From: Natronomonas aquatica
Lineage (GTDB): Archaea; Halobacteriota; Halobacteria; Halobacteriales; Haloarculaceae
Reading direction: 5' to 3'
Length of the DNA stretch: 64,000 nt
Assembly (NCBI RefSeq): GCF_024449025.1
Contig: NZ_JAHLKM010000004.1
Span: forward strand, 62,001-126,000
Shown here: positions 42,668 to 51,193 of the stretch, piece by piece
How the letters are laid out: every line of letters begins with the position of its first letter
Numbering within the stretch: position 1 is the stretch's first letter
Notes under the pieces: model-generated
The model's input: the letters and a program-made list of their open reading frames with translations, nothing else
What the model was told of the DNA's origin: nothing
The model's database searches: none
Program-made: the position numbers and the translations under genes

Positions 42668-43168
42668 ATGAAGCAGATGAAGTCACCGACCGAGATCGGA
42701 ACCGGGACCGAAAGCGAGTCTATCTCCGTCGAGACGCTCCGTGAAGAACTCCAGGGCATCGACGACTCGCCGGAGCCGGGAACGGCCGTCTCCGAAACCG
42801 TCTCGGAAGTCGAAACCTCGCTTTTCGGCGCCGAACAGTTCTCCTACGACGAAGACCACATCAAATCCTCGCTCGACGAGCTGCTCGTCTCGCTGATCGC
42901 ACTGCGGGATTCCGACACCCACGGCAAGCAACTGCTGGACGATCTCGCCGAGGAGTTCGACACCATGCTCAGCCCCGGTACGGTCTACCCCCGCTTGCAC
43001 GAACTCTGTGAAAGCGGGCTTCTCGACCAGCGCGAACTCGTCAAAACCAAAGAGTACGTCCTTGACGATCCCGAGGACACCCGCTCGAAGGTCGCGGCCG
43101 CGGCCCGCCAGCACCTCGCGCTCGGGATGGTGTTCCGGGCCGCCCTCGAAGAGGGCGACTTCGAGTGA
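42668..43168 (+). CDS. PadR-family transcriptional regulator
   Basis: A 166-residue protein. The first 70 residues are acidic with no fold I recognise. Residues about 72-145 form the PadR winged helix, with LDELLVSLIALRDSDTHGKQLLDDL and SPGTVYPRLHELCESGLL. The C-terminus is helical. PadR regulators usually repress by binding inverted repeats and often control themselves; two such repeats lie just upstream. It may be co-regulated with the sensor gene 125 bases downstream. Confidence 0.85.
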   Translation: MKQMKSPTEIGTGTESESISVETLREELQGIDDSPEPGTAVSETVSEVETSLFGAEQFSYDEDHIKSSLDELLVSLIALRDSDTHGKQLLDDLAEEFDTMLSPGTVYPRLHELCESGLLDQRELVKTKEYVLDDPEDTRSKVAAAARQHLALGMVFRAALEEGDFE

Positions 43169-43293
43169 GCCGACGATGAGACATGCTGGTTCGGCCGCCG
43201 CCCCCCGGCCGGCCGCGACGGCGATGTCACCGATCCCGGAGGCGTGGCCAGTGCGACCGAACGTACCGGTCTACCACCCGAACGCCGCCTGAT

Positions 43294-44502
43294 ATGTCGA
43301 AAAACGAGGAACTCCTCTCGGTCGCGCGGGAACTGTTCGGCACGCGAACGGAGACCGAGGTTTACGACGTCGCGGTCCGGTCGTTGTTCCGTCTCACCGA
43401 CGCTGACGAGTGTGCACTCGCCGTCCCCGAGGACGGCGACCTCGTGAGTCGGGCGAGCGTGACGGCCGGGGTCACCGGCGCTTCGGAGGGCCCTCTCGCC
43501 GACGAGCTCGGCCTCATCGAACGGGCGCACGAAAAAGAGGAGACGCTCGTCGTCGCGGATCCGGTCGAGGGCCCGTGGGGCTGGCAGTTCCACGATCCGG
43601 ATGCCGAATCGCGTTCCGCCTCCCAGCCGACGGTGTCCTACCGATCGCTTCTGTGTACCCCGATCGAACCGACGGGGATACTCGTTGCCACCGCGAACCG
43701 TCCCGGCGCGTTCGACCGCGGGACGCGGCGAACGGCCGAGGGGATCGGCTCGCTCGCGGGGGCTGCCCTAGAGCAGCTTCCCTCCGGCGCGTCGGCGGCG
43801 ACTGCGGACCCGGACCGTCTCGAGACGGCCGCCTCGACGCTCACACACGAGGTAATGGACAAGCTGATGATCGCGAACTGTCGGCTCGAAACCGCACGGG
43901 AGAACCCGGATCCGGAGCATCTCGACCGGGTCGCGGAGGTTCACGACCGTCTGGAGACGTTCGTCGAGGACATGGCTCAGTACCTACGGACCGGCGAGCG
44001 CATCCCCGAACCCGAACGGGTCGACCTCGGCACGGTCGCCGAGCGCGCCTGGCGTCTGGTCGATACACCCGAGATAGCGCTACAGCGTCCCGACGCCCTC
44101 GAGATCGTCGCCGACGAGGGGATGCTCGCGGACCTGCTGGAGAACCTGTTTCGGAACTGTGTGGAACACGGCTTCCCGGGCGGTCGACGCGAGTCCGACG
44201 GCGGGCGGGTCGTCCGTCTCGGACGACTCAAAGCCCGGCGGGGGTTCTACCTTGAGGACAACGGACAGGGAATAGACCCCGAGTACGGCGAGGCAGTCTT
44301 CGAATCGGGCGTCACGACGGCCGCCGACGGGTCCGGTCACGGGCTTTCTATCTGTCGGGACATCGCGACGGCCCATGGGTGGGAGATCGATGCCACCGAC
44401 GGGGAGGACGGCGGGGCCCGATTCGAGATTACCGGCGTCGAGTTCGCCGGCGGCGGGGAACGGTCCGGCGAAGCGGTTCCGTCCTTCGAACTCGGCTCCT
44501 GA
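43294..44502 (+). CDS. GAF-like sensor with histidine-kinase-type ATPase domain
   Basis: A 402-residue soluble protein. Residues about 10-165 form a GAF-like sensory domain. Residues about 185-260 include a dimerisation/phosphoacceptor helix with His in TLTHEVMDKLMI. Residues about 280-385 form a HATPase_c domain: N box ENLFRNCVEHG, G1 EDNGQGIDPEYGEAVFESGVT and G2 GSGHGLSICRDIA. There is no transmembrane segment or receiver domain. It is an orphan haloarchaeal kinase of unknown partner. The ATG at 43294 begins the first helix; the frame upstream is basic and non-conserved. Confidence 0.85.
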   Translation: MSKNEELLSVARELFGTRTETEVYDVAVRSLFRLTDADECALAVPEDGDLVSRASVTAGVTGASEGPLADELGLIERAHEKEETLVVADPVEGPWGWQFHDPDAESRSASQPTVSYRSLLCTPIEPTGILVATANRPGAFDRGTRRTAEGIGSLAGAALEQLPSGASAATADPDRLETAASTLTHEVMDKLMIANCRLETARENPDPEHLDRVAEVHDRLETFVEDMAQYLRTGERIPEPERVDLGTVAERAWRLVDTPEIALQRPDALEIVADEGMLADLLENLFRNCVEHGFPGGRRESDGGRVVRLGRLKARRGFYLEDNGQGIDPEYGEAVFESGVTTAADGSGHGLSICRDIATAHGWEIDATDGEDGGARFEITGVEFAGGGERSGEAVPSFELGS

Positions 44503-44651
44503 TACTGTCGGCTATACTCTTCGGACATCCCCGTGCCCCGGTGACACGATTTATTACGGACGTATCGCCGACAGTGTATGCCCTCCGGGTCACGAGACCT
44601 ATATAGCCGTACGTTTGACTCAATAGCTATCGATCCCGCTTCTCAGCGGTC

Positions 44652-44680
44652 TATACCCCAATTATAACCGGTTATACCCC
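44652..44680. promoter_or_regulatory. Repeated TATACCCC with central palindrome
   Basis: TATACCCC occurs at 44652-44659 and again at 44673-44680, exactly 21 bases (two helical turns) apart. TATAACCGGTTATA, a perfect 14-base palindrome, sits at 44663-44676 and overlaps the second copy. It lies 20-48 bases before the ATG at 44700, where TATA and operator sites are expected. Confidence 0.45.
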
Positions 44681-44699
44681 GCCGCCGGGACGTTAAGAT

Positions 44700-45497
44700 A
44701 TGAACGCGAGTGGTTCGGACGTCTCGGCGGTCTCCGATCGGTTGCACGCGGCCGCGGACGAACTCCGAGGCGAGCGGCGACGGATCGCCGACGAACTCGA
44801 AGCGTTCGAGGCGTTCGAACGACGCGTTCGGTCGATCGATACGGCGACTGGACCGCCGGTCCCGGCGGGACAGCCCCGGACGATCGCTGCCGAAACGTCT
44901 TCGGCCGGTGGCGGCCTCGGTCGCGTCCGGGACGCCTACAAGGCGACAGTAATGAGCGTCCCCCACTACGACGAGGATTACGGCGACACGTACCGTCAGA
45001 GTCTCGCCGAGGAGTTCGCCCCCGACCTCGCCGCCGCGCTGACTGAAGGGACGACCTTCGACGAGCGGCGCAAGCGGGCCGTGCTGTCTGCGATCGCGGA
45101 GTCGAAAGCCTCCCGGACGTCGTTTCTGACGGACATCGACGCCGAACGGGACTCGATCGAGGGAGCCGTCGAAACGCTGTCGACGGTCGCCGTGGAACTC
45201 GAGGATCTGTCTGCGGTCCCGTTCGCGGAACGTTCTTTCGGGGCGCTCGACGCCTACTACAGCCGCCTCGCCGTCCTTGAGGACAAATGTGAGACAGTCT
45301 CCGAGCGACGGCAGGCGACGATCTTCGAGCAGCGGCGGACGCGATGGCTGCCGGCCGAGGTCCCCGACATCGCGGCGTACTTTTATCAGGACCTCGACGT
45401 CGAGTACCCGGTGATGTCGGCGGTCGCCGTCCTCTTCGGTGAACTCGCCGACCTCAGGCTGTCGATCGAACGCGCGATGGCGTGCTGTGACGAATAA
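44700..45497 (+). CDS. Haloarchaeal helical protein (DUF7260-like)
   Basis: A 265-residue protein predicted almost wholly helical and acidic. Landmarks are ELEAFEAFERRVRSID, VRDAYKATVMSVPHYDEDYGDTY and an end ACCDE. I recall similar proteins under DUF7260, found only in haloarchaea and of unknown function, often near regulators. No membrane segment, no catalytic motif. Its promoter carries a tight palindrome and repeat. The next gene begins 43 bases downstream with its own TATA box. Confidence 0.7.
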   Translation: MNASGSDVSAVSDRLHAAADELRGERRRIADELEAFEAFERRVRSIDTATGPPVPAGQPRTIAAETSSAGGGLGRVRDAYKATVMSVPHYDEDYGDTYRQSLAEEFAPDLAAALTEGTTFDERRKRAVLSAIAESKASRTSFLTDIDAERDSIEGAVETLSTVAVELEDLSAVPFAERSFGALDAYYSRLAVLEDKCETVSERRQATIFEQRRTRWLPAEVPDIAAYFYQDLDVEYPVMSAVAVLFGELADLRLSIERAMACCDE

Positions 45498-45511
45498 ACA
45501 CCGCCGAACCC

Positions 45512-45518
45512 TTTTAAT
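45512..45518 (+). promoter_or_regulatory. TATA box for the XPD-like helicase
   Basis: CCCTTTTAATCG is centred 26 bases before the GTG at 45541, which supports GTG as the start of a leaderless mRNA. Confidence 0.5.
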
Positions 45519-45540
45519 CGAAAGCGACCAATCTCCGTCC

Positions 45541-47715
45541 GTGTCGGGGACAGACGGCCACCGGCGGTTCTTCCCCTACGAGGAGCCATACGACCACCAG
45601 GAGGAAGCGATGGGCCGGATCCGCGAGGCGCTCGTCGAAGAGCGCGACGTCCTCTTCGAGGGGGCCTGCGGGACCGGGAAGACGCTCGCCTCCCTGGTGC
45701 CGGCCTTGGAGTACGGGCGGGCGGCCGGCAAGACGGTGCTCATCACGACGAACGTCCACCAACAGACACGCCAGTTCATCGAGGAGGCGAGGGCGATCAC
45801 CGAGCAGGTGCCGATCCGGACGGTCGTCTTCCGGGGGAAGGCGTCGATGTGTCACATCGACGTCGGCTACGAGGAGTGTCAGGCGCTCCGGGACACGACC
45901 CGGGAACTCGTCGAGACCGAAGAAGAGATCGCCGAACTCGAGGCCAAAGAGAGTGAACTGCTGGAGGCGAGCCGCGATGGCGACGGCGCGGCGACGGAGG
46001 CCCGCGGGGCGGTACTCGAGGAACTCGAGGAACTCGAAACGAGCATCGAGGCGCTCGAGGAGGAGCGGAACACCTGTTCGCACTACTACAACAACCTCGC
46101 TGGCGACACCGACGCTTTCTACTCGTGGCTCTACGAGGACGTCCGGACGCCCGACGAGATCTACGAATACGCCGACGCGCACGACCTGTGTGGGTACGAA
46201 CTGCTAAAGGAGGGCATGGAGGGCGTCGATCTGGTCGTCTGCAACTATCATCACTTGCTCGATCCGGCGATCCGCGAGCAGTTCTTCCGGTGGCTCGGCC
46301 GCGACCCCGAGGACGTCATCGCGGTCTTCGACGAGGCCCACAACGTCGCCGACGCCGCCCGGGAGCACGCCACCCGAACCCTCGCCGAGCGGACCCTCGA
46401 TGCCGCTCTCGATGAACTCGAAGACGTCGATGACGCCCGCGCGGGCCCGGCCGCGAACGTCCTCGGCGCGTTCCGCGAGGCGCTGGTCGAGACCTACGAG
46501 TCCTCCTTCGGCTTCGGGGACCGCGAGGCGGTCGACGAGACGTGGTCGGACGTCCCGGTCGACAACGAGACGGGACGGGACGACCTCTCGATTTCGTTTC
46601 TGGAGCACTACACCGGCCAGGGGTTCGAGGCGGATCTGGAGGCCGCGCTCGCCCTCGGCGAGGAACTGGATCGCCGCTACGAACGAGCCTACAAGCAGGG
46701 CGAGGCGACGACCCGCACGGACTGTCAGACGCTGACCGCCGCGGCGTTTCTCGAACGCTGGATGGCCGAGGGAGCTGACGCCGGTACGTATCCGATCGTC
46801 GGCGTCCGGCGGACCGATACCGGCGTCGTTGGCCGGGCGGAGCTGTACACCTGCCTCCCGCGGCAGGTCACCGAACCGCTCTTCGAGGAGCTGCATGCGA
46901 CCGTGCTGATGAGCGCGACGCTCCGTCCCTTCGAGGTTACCGAGGACGTTCTCGGGCTCTCGGAGCCGGTGACGATGGCCTACGGCGAGCAGTTCCCCGA
47001 GTCGCGGCGGCGCACCTACGCCGTCGAGACGCCGGCGCTTTTCGCCAGCCAGCGGGACGACCCGACGATACAGGAGACCGTCGGGGGTGTTCTCGAGGAC
47101 ACGGTCCGGTTCACGCCGGGGAACACGCTCGCGTTCTTCCCGAGCTACGCGGAGGCCGAACGCTACTATCACCGCTTTTCTGGGGGGTCGACGCCGTATC
47201 TCGACGAGCCCGGGACGCGAGCCGAAACGCTCCGCGAGGAGTTCATCGCAAGCGACGACGCCGTCCTCTTCACCTCGCTTTGGGGAACGCTCGCCGAGGG
47301 CGTCAGCTTCGACGACGAGGCCGCCAGAAGCGTCGTCGTCGTCGGCGTCCCGTACCCGCATCTCGACGACCGAATGGAGGCCGTCCAGCGGGCCTACGAG
47401 GGAGCGTTCGGCGACGGCGAAAACGAGGGCGAGGCCGGCTGGCGGTACGCCGTCGAGATCCCGACGGTCCGGAAGACGCGGCAGGCGCTGGGTCGCGTGA
47501 TCCGCTCCCCGGAGGATTTCGGCGCCCGTGTCCTGGTCGACGAACGCTACACCGGCTCGCGCCGGTCGGAACTCAACGAGTACAGCGTCTACCCCAGTTT
47601 CCCACCCGAGGAGCGCGAGGAACACATCGACATCGCGCCGGAGAAACTGAAGTTCGCCATGCTGAACTTCTACTCGGATATGGACGCCTGGGAGGGGTCG
47701 CCGCCGCCGCCCTGA
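45541..47715 (+). CDS. XPD/Rad3-family DNA helicase
   Basis: A 724-residue superfamily 2 5'-3' helicase. Walker A GACGTGKT is near 38-45. The iron-sulfur domain Cys residues appear in SMCHIDVGYEEC, NTCSHYY and HDLCGYELL. Walker B DEAHN is near 264, with CNYHHLLDP before it. The C-terminal motor domain has TPGNTLAFFPSY and motif VI QALGRVIRSPEDFG. It serves nucleotide-excision repair or replication repair in archaea. A long coiled-coil insertion (about 120-175, EETEEEIAELEAKE) lies inside the FeS/arch region. The start was set at GTG 45541 by the TATA spacing; the frame upstream overlaps the previous gene. Confidence 0.9.
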   Translation: MSGTDGHRRFFPYEEPYDHQEEAMGRIREALVEERDVLFEGACGTGKTLASLVPALEYGRAAGKTVLITTNVHQQTRQFIEEARAITEQVPIRTVVFRGKASMCHIDVGYEECQALRDTTRELVETEEEIAELEAKESELLEASRDGDGAATEARGAVLEELEELETSIEALEEERNTCSHYYNNLAGDTDAFYSWLYEDVRTPDEIYEYADAHDLCGYELLKEGMEGVDLVVCNYHHLLDPAIREQFFRWLGRDPEDVIAVFDEAHNVADAAREHATRTLAERTLDAALDELEDVDDARAGPAANVLGAFREALVETYESSFGFGDREAVDETWSDVPVDNETGRDDLSISFLEHYTGQGFEADLEAALALGEELDRRYERAYKQGEATTRTDCQTLTAAAFLERWMAEGADAGTYPIVGVRRTDTGVVGRAELYTCLPRQVTEPLFEELHATVLMSATLRPFEVTEDVLGLSEPVTMAYGEQFPESRRRTYAVETPALFASQRDDPTIQETVGGVLEDTVRFTPGNTLAFFPSYAEAERYYHRFSGGSTPYLDEPGTRAETLREEFIASDDAVLFTSLWGTLAEGVSFDDEAARSVVVVGVPYPHLDDRMEAVQRAYEGAFGDGENEGEAGWRYAVEIPTVRKTRQALGRVIRSPEDFGARVLVDERYTGSRRSELNEYSVYPSFPPEEREEHIDIAPEKLKFAMLNFYSDMDAWEGSPPPP

Positions 47716-47737
47716 CACGCCGGATCCGCGGGGACCG

Positions 47738-48337
47738 CTAGATCGGGTAGTCGGCGTCCGGATCGACGATCCGGTCGGGTTCCGGCGGCATCGTCCAGTC
47801 GGTCGCCAACTCGAGGAACTGCACGAGCATCCGGCCGGTCGCGCCCCAGACGGTGTAGCCGTCGACGCGGAAGTAGTGGATCCGGATGTCGCCATAATAG
47901 GGATGGTCGCGGCGTTCGGATTCGTAGTTCTCGAGGTCGGTGAGTGCAGAAAGCGGGAGTACGGCGATCTCGGCGACTTCGGCCTCGTTCGGGACGTACT
48001 CGCGGTCCGGCACCTTCGCGACGAACGGCCGGACGAGGTAGTTCGTGACCGTCGGAATATCGTCGAGGCGGCCGGCGATCTCGGCGTCCCTGGGATCGAG
48101 GTCGACCTCCTCGAACGCCTCGCGTTTCGCCGTCGCCGCCAGATCTTCGTCTCCGGGCTCGTAGCCCCCGCCGGGGAAGCTCATCTGCCCGGGATGTTCC
48201 CCGAGGTGGTCGGCCCGTTTCGTAAACAGGAGGTGTTCGCCGTCCGGGCGGGTGATGACCGGCACGAGCACTGCCGCTTCCCGATCGCCTTCGACGGCCG
48301 CCGTCGGCTCGTGGGACCGCACCCGCTCCCAGTCCAT
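47738..48337 (-). CDS. NUDIX hydrolase, CoA pyrophosphatase-like
   Basis: A 199-residue NUDIX protein. The Nudix box GGGYEPGDEDLAATAKREAF and EEVDL (near 56-80) is complete, preceded by LLFTKRADHLGEHPGQMSFPGG. That LLxxR...H.GQ.sFPGG pattern is typical of CoA pyrophosphatases (NudL/PCD1 group). It would cleave CoA or acyl-CoA diphosphate bonds. The gene is convergent with the helicase and shares a strand with the DUF7109-like gene 24 bases upstream, likely an operon. Confidence 0.87.
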   Translation of the reverse strand: MDWERVRSHEPTAAVEGDREAAVLVPVITRPDGEHLLFTKRADHLGEHPGQMSFPGGGYEPGDEDLAATAKREAFEEVDLDPRDAEIAGRLDDIPTVTNYLVRPFVAKVPDREYVPNEAEVAEIAVLPLSALTDLENYESERRDHPYYGDIRIHYFRVDGYTVWGATGRMLVQFLELATDWTMPPEPDRIVDPDADYPI

Positions 48338-48361
48338 ACGCCCCGTACGCTCCCGGTGTTT

Positions 48362-48820
48362 TTAGTTCGTGCCATCGGCGATCGGCTCCAGTCGGTCCCG
48401 AACCGCCGAGAGGTCGGTCCCGTTCCACGCCTCGATGTCGTAGCTGACCTCCAGGAGTGCGGCGGCGCGCTCGCCGTCGCCGTCGGCGGTGACCCGATCG
48501 ACCTCCGAGCGGAGCCGTTCGACGGCCGCCCGTTCGATCGCGTCGCGATCGACCGATCGCTTTCCGACATCGAGGATATGCGGCAGATCCTCGCTTCCCG
48601 CCGGAAGTTCCGGGAATGCGGCCGGGCCGGGCGCGAGGAGCCGATCGTCGCCGCTTTCGAACTCCACGAGCGCGAACGCCTCGATCGCCTCGCCGATCGC
48701 CTCGGAGGGAGGATCCTCGCCGCGCCGGTAGGCCAGTTCGGAGAGCGCTTCGACCGCCTCCTCGTGGGTGAGCGCGCCGAAGAGATCGACGATCCCGGCG
48801 ACCTCGTCGTGGGTGAACAT
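48362..48820 (-). CDS. Haloarchaeal protein (DUF7109-like)
   Basis: A 152-residue acidic helical protein: VAGIVDLFGALTHEEAVEALSELAYRRGED, AIEAFALVEFE, then DRDAIERAAVERL. It resembles a haloarchaea-specific family of unknown function often encoded beside the NUDIX gene. No enzymatic motif. The two genes are 24 bases apart and probably co-transcribed. It is divergent from dcd. Confidence 0.7.
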   Translation of the reverse strand: MFTHDEVAGIVDLFGALTHEEAVEALSELAYRRGEDPPSEAIGEAIEAFALVEFESGDDRLLAPGPAAFPELPAGSEDLPHILDVGKRSVDRDAIERAAVERLRSEVDRVTADGDGERAAALLEVSYDIEAWNGTDLSAVRDRLEPIADGTN

Positions 48821-48919
48821 GCGCTGTCCGACTGTCGTCGGCGGTGGTACCTGAACGTTCCGGCGGATCCAGCCCGCGGGATCGTTCGGTTTTAACCTCC
48901 TGCCGTCCCGAGTCGGTGT

Positions 48920-49516
48920 ATGATCCTCTCCGATGCCGACATCCGTCGGCGGCTGACGGACGGCGACCTCATCGTCGAACCGATCGCCGATCCGGAGCTA
49001 CAGATCCAGCCGGCGAGCATCGATCTCCGTCTCGGACGGGAGTTCCTGGAGTTCCAGCGGACCAACATCCCCTGTATCCACCCCAACAGCGAACAGGAGG
49101 TCGACGAGTACGTCGAGGAGACCTACGTCGAGGAGGGCGAGGAGTTCATCCTCCACCCCGGCGATTTCGTTCTCGGAACCACGAAAGAACGGATCGAGGT
49201 TCCGCCGGACCTGCTCGGAACCGTCCAGGGGCGGTCCTCGCTGGGTCGACTCGCGATCGTCATCCACGCGACGGCGGGCATCATCGACCCGGGCTACCGG
49301 GGCCAGATCACGCTCGAGCTTTCGAACCTCGGGACCGCCCCCGTCGCGTTGAGCCCCGATATGCGGATCTCGCAGGTCATCTTCACCGAGCTGAAGACGC
49401 CCGCGGAATCGCCCTACGGGCGCGAGCGCGGATCGAAGTACCAGGACCAGACCGGACCGCAGGCCTCCCGGATCCAGGTCGACGACGAGTTCGGGGGAGG
49501 ACAGCTCGACCGATGA
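48920..49516 (+). CDS. dcd: dCTP deaminase
   Basis: A 198-residue dCTP deaminase/dUTPase-family trimer enzyme. Landmarks are [13 protein letters not shown], the active-site loop [12 protein letters not shown] (near 105-116), [21 protein letters not shown] and MRISQVIF. It converts dCTP to dUTP (or dUMP in the bifunctional archaeal type) for dTTP synthesis. The stop overlaps the thiR start by ATGA, so the two genes are translationally coupled though unrelated in pathway. Confidence 0.95.
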   Translation: MILSDADIRRRLTDGDLIVEPIADPELQIQPASIDLRLGREFLEFQRTNIPCIHPNSEQEVDEYVEETYVEEGEEFILHPGDFVLGTTKERIEVPPDLLGTVQGRSSLGRLAIVIHATAGIIDPGYRGQITLELSNLGTAPVALSPDMRISQVIFTELKTPAESPYGRERGSKYQDQTGPQASRIQVDDEFGGGQLDR

Positions 49517-50412
49517 GGTTCATCGAGGAGGTCGTCGTCGAGGAGTTCCTCCCGACGTTCCGGACGGTTCTGGCCGGCGAACTGCGCGACCGTGAGCTGA
49601 CCCAAAGCGAGGTCGCCGAGTTGCTCGGGATCAGCCAAAGCGCCGTCTCGAAGTACGCCCACGGCGAGGTCGAGACCAACGCGGAGATCGAACGCGACGA
49701 TCGCTTCCTCGAGTTCGTCGAGGGGCTCGCGGAGGGGTTGACGACCGGCGAGATGAGCCGCGTCCAGGCGCTCGTCGAAACCGAGGTGTTCATCCGCCGG
49801 CTCGAACGCGGCGATCTGCTCGCCCGCCTCCACGAGGCGGCCTATCCGCCGATCGCCGATCACGACGGTCCGCTCGACATCCACGATCCGGAGGGTGAGT
49901 TCCGGATGACCGAACGCGTCCGGTCGTCGGTGCGCCGCGGGGTCCGGACGCTCGAGAACACGAGCGGTTTCGCCGCGCTCGTCCCGGCGGTCGGATCGAA
50001 CCTCGTCGAGGCGCTGCCCGACGCGACGACGATCGACGACGTGGCGGCCGTCCCCGGCCGCATCCTCGACGTCAAGGGCCGGGCGACCGTCCCCGGCGAC
50101 CCCGAATTCGGCGTCTCCGAGCACGTCGCCTCGCTGCTTCTTGCGGCCAGACGCGCCGGCTCGGACGCCCGGGCGGCGCTCAACGTCCGGTACGACGACG
50201 GGATCATCCAGTCGCTCGAAGCCGCGGGTTACGAGACAGTGGAGTTCGACGCCGAGGCCGACCTCGAGGACGCGATCGCCGGGGCGATCGAGGCGACCCC
50301 CGACGCCGACGTGCTGTATCAGACCGGCGGGTTCGGGGTCGAACCGGTCTGTTACGTGCTCGGTTCCGACGCCGCCGCGGTCGTCGAGGCGATCCGCGAG
50401 ATCCGTCGATGA
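49513..50412 (+). CDS. thiR: ThiR: HTH - ThiN thiamine-responsive repressor
   Basis: A 299-residue protein. The N-terminal HTH (about 20-50) reads [28 protein letters not shown] linker follows, and a C-terminal ThiN domain (about 125-295) has [45 protein letters not shown] and [17 protein letters not shown]. In Haloferax the HTH-ThiN protein ThiR represses thiC and thi4 in response to thiamine phosphate bound by ThiN. Here thi4 lies about 2.3 kb away with a repeated element in its promoter. The stop overlaps the methyltransferase start by ATGA. Confidence 0.92.
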   Translation: MRFIEEVVVEEFLPTFRTVLAGELRDRELTQSEVAELLGISQSAVSKYAHGEVETNAEIERDDRFLEFVEGLAEGLTTGEMSRVQALVETEVFIRRLERGDLLARLHEAAYPPIADHDGPLDIHDPEGEFRMTERVRSSVRRGVRTLENTSGFAALVPAVGSNLVEALPDATTIDDVAAVPGRILDVKGRATVPGDPEFGVSEHVASLLLAARRAGSDARAALNVRYDDGIIQSLEAAGYETVEFDAEADLEDAIAGAIEATPDADVLYQTGGFGVEPVCYVLGSDAAAVVEAIREIRR

Positions 50413-51086
50413 CGTCCGTCCGGTCGTTTTATAGCCGCTGGGCGGCGCTGTACGACCGGATCGCGACCGCCCCCGGGGTCGGTCGGTGGCGCCGGGCCGC
50501 GGCACGGCGGGTGGCCTCCCCGGGCGCGACGGTCGTCGAGATGGGCTGTGGAACCGGCGCGAACCTCCCGTATCTCCGGGAGGTGGTCGGCGAGGAAGGC
50601 CGCGTCACCGGCGTCGACCTCACCCGGCCGTTGCTCGAGGTGGCCCGCGGGCGGATCGACGGGTACGGAAACGTCGAGGTCGTGGTGGGCGACGCGACGG
50701 ACCCGCCGATACGGGAGGCAGACGCCGTCCTCGCGACGTTCGTCTGTGGGCTCTTTTCGGACCCGGCTGCGGTCGTCGATCTGTGGTGTGATCGTCTCGG
50801 TCCCGGCGGCCGGATCGGGCTGCTCGATGCGACAGCCTCCGAGCGCGCCTGCGGGCGGCCGTTGACCCCGGCCTTCAGGGCCTTCGTCGCGGCCGGATCG
50901 CCGGCCCTCGGGCCCGCCGATGTCCTCCGGGCCCCGTTCGGTGCCGTCGACGACGAACTCTCCCGCCGGATCGATACTGCCCGCTCCGCGCTGGTCGATC
51001 GGACCGTCGATCGGCGATACGAGACGTTCGGACTCGGGTTCGTCGGGCTCTTGACGGGGACAGTTGCCGACGGGTATCACGAATAA
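50409..51086 (+). CDS. SAM-dependent methyltransferase (class I)
   Basis: A 225-residue Rossmann methyltransferase. It starts SVRSFYSRWAALYDRI, as in UbiE/menaquinone-type methyltransferases. Motif I is VVEMGCGTGANLPYL (near 43-57), and the acidic end of strand 2 is VTGVDLTRPLLEVAR. The substrate is unknown; quinone methylation or a generic small-molecule role is plausible. It is the third gene in the dcd-thiR-methyltransferase chain of ATGA overlaps. Confidence 0.85.
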   Translation: MTSVRSFYSRWAALYDRIATAPGVGRWRRAAARRVASPGATVVEMGCGTGANLPYLREVVGEEGRVTGVDLTRPLLEVARGRIDGYGNVEVVVGDATDPPIREADAVLATFVCGLFSDPAAVVDLWCDRLGPGGRIGLLDATASERACGRPLTPAFRAFVAAGSPALGPADVLRAPFGAVDDELSRRIDTARSALVDRTVDRRYETFGLGFVGLLTGTVADGYHE

Positions 51087-51162
51087 CACTCTCTCTGAAG
51101 ACAGTGAAACAGCCGAGCCTATCTCGGAACTGATCGGTGGAGGAAAACTCGACTTCTCGGGC

Positions 51163-51170
51163 TTTATTAA
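51163..51170 (+). promoter_or_regulatory. TATA box for the sugar-acid dehydratase
   Basis: GCTTTATTAAG is centred about 27 bases before the ATG at 51194. Confidence 0.45.
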
Positions 51171-51193
51171 GATAGAACGCGACAGAGTAACGT

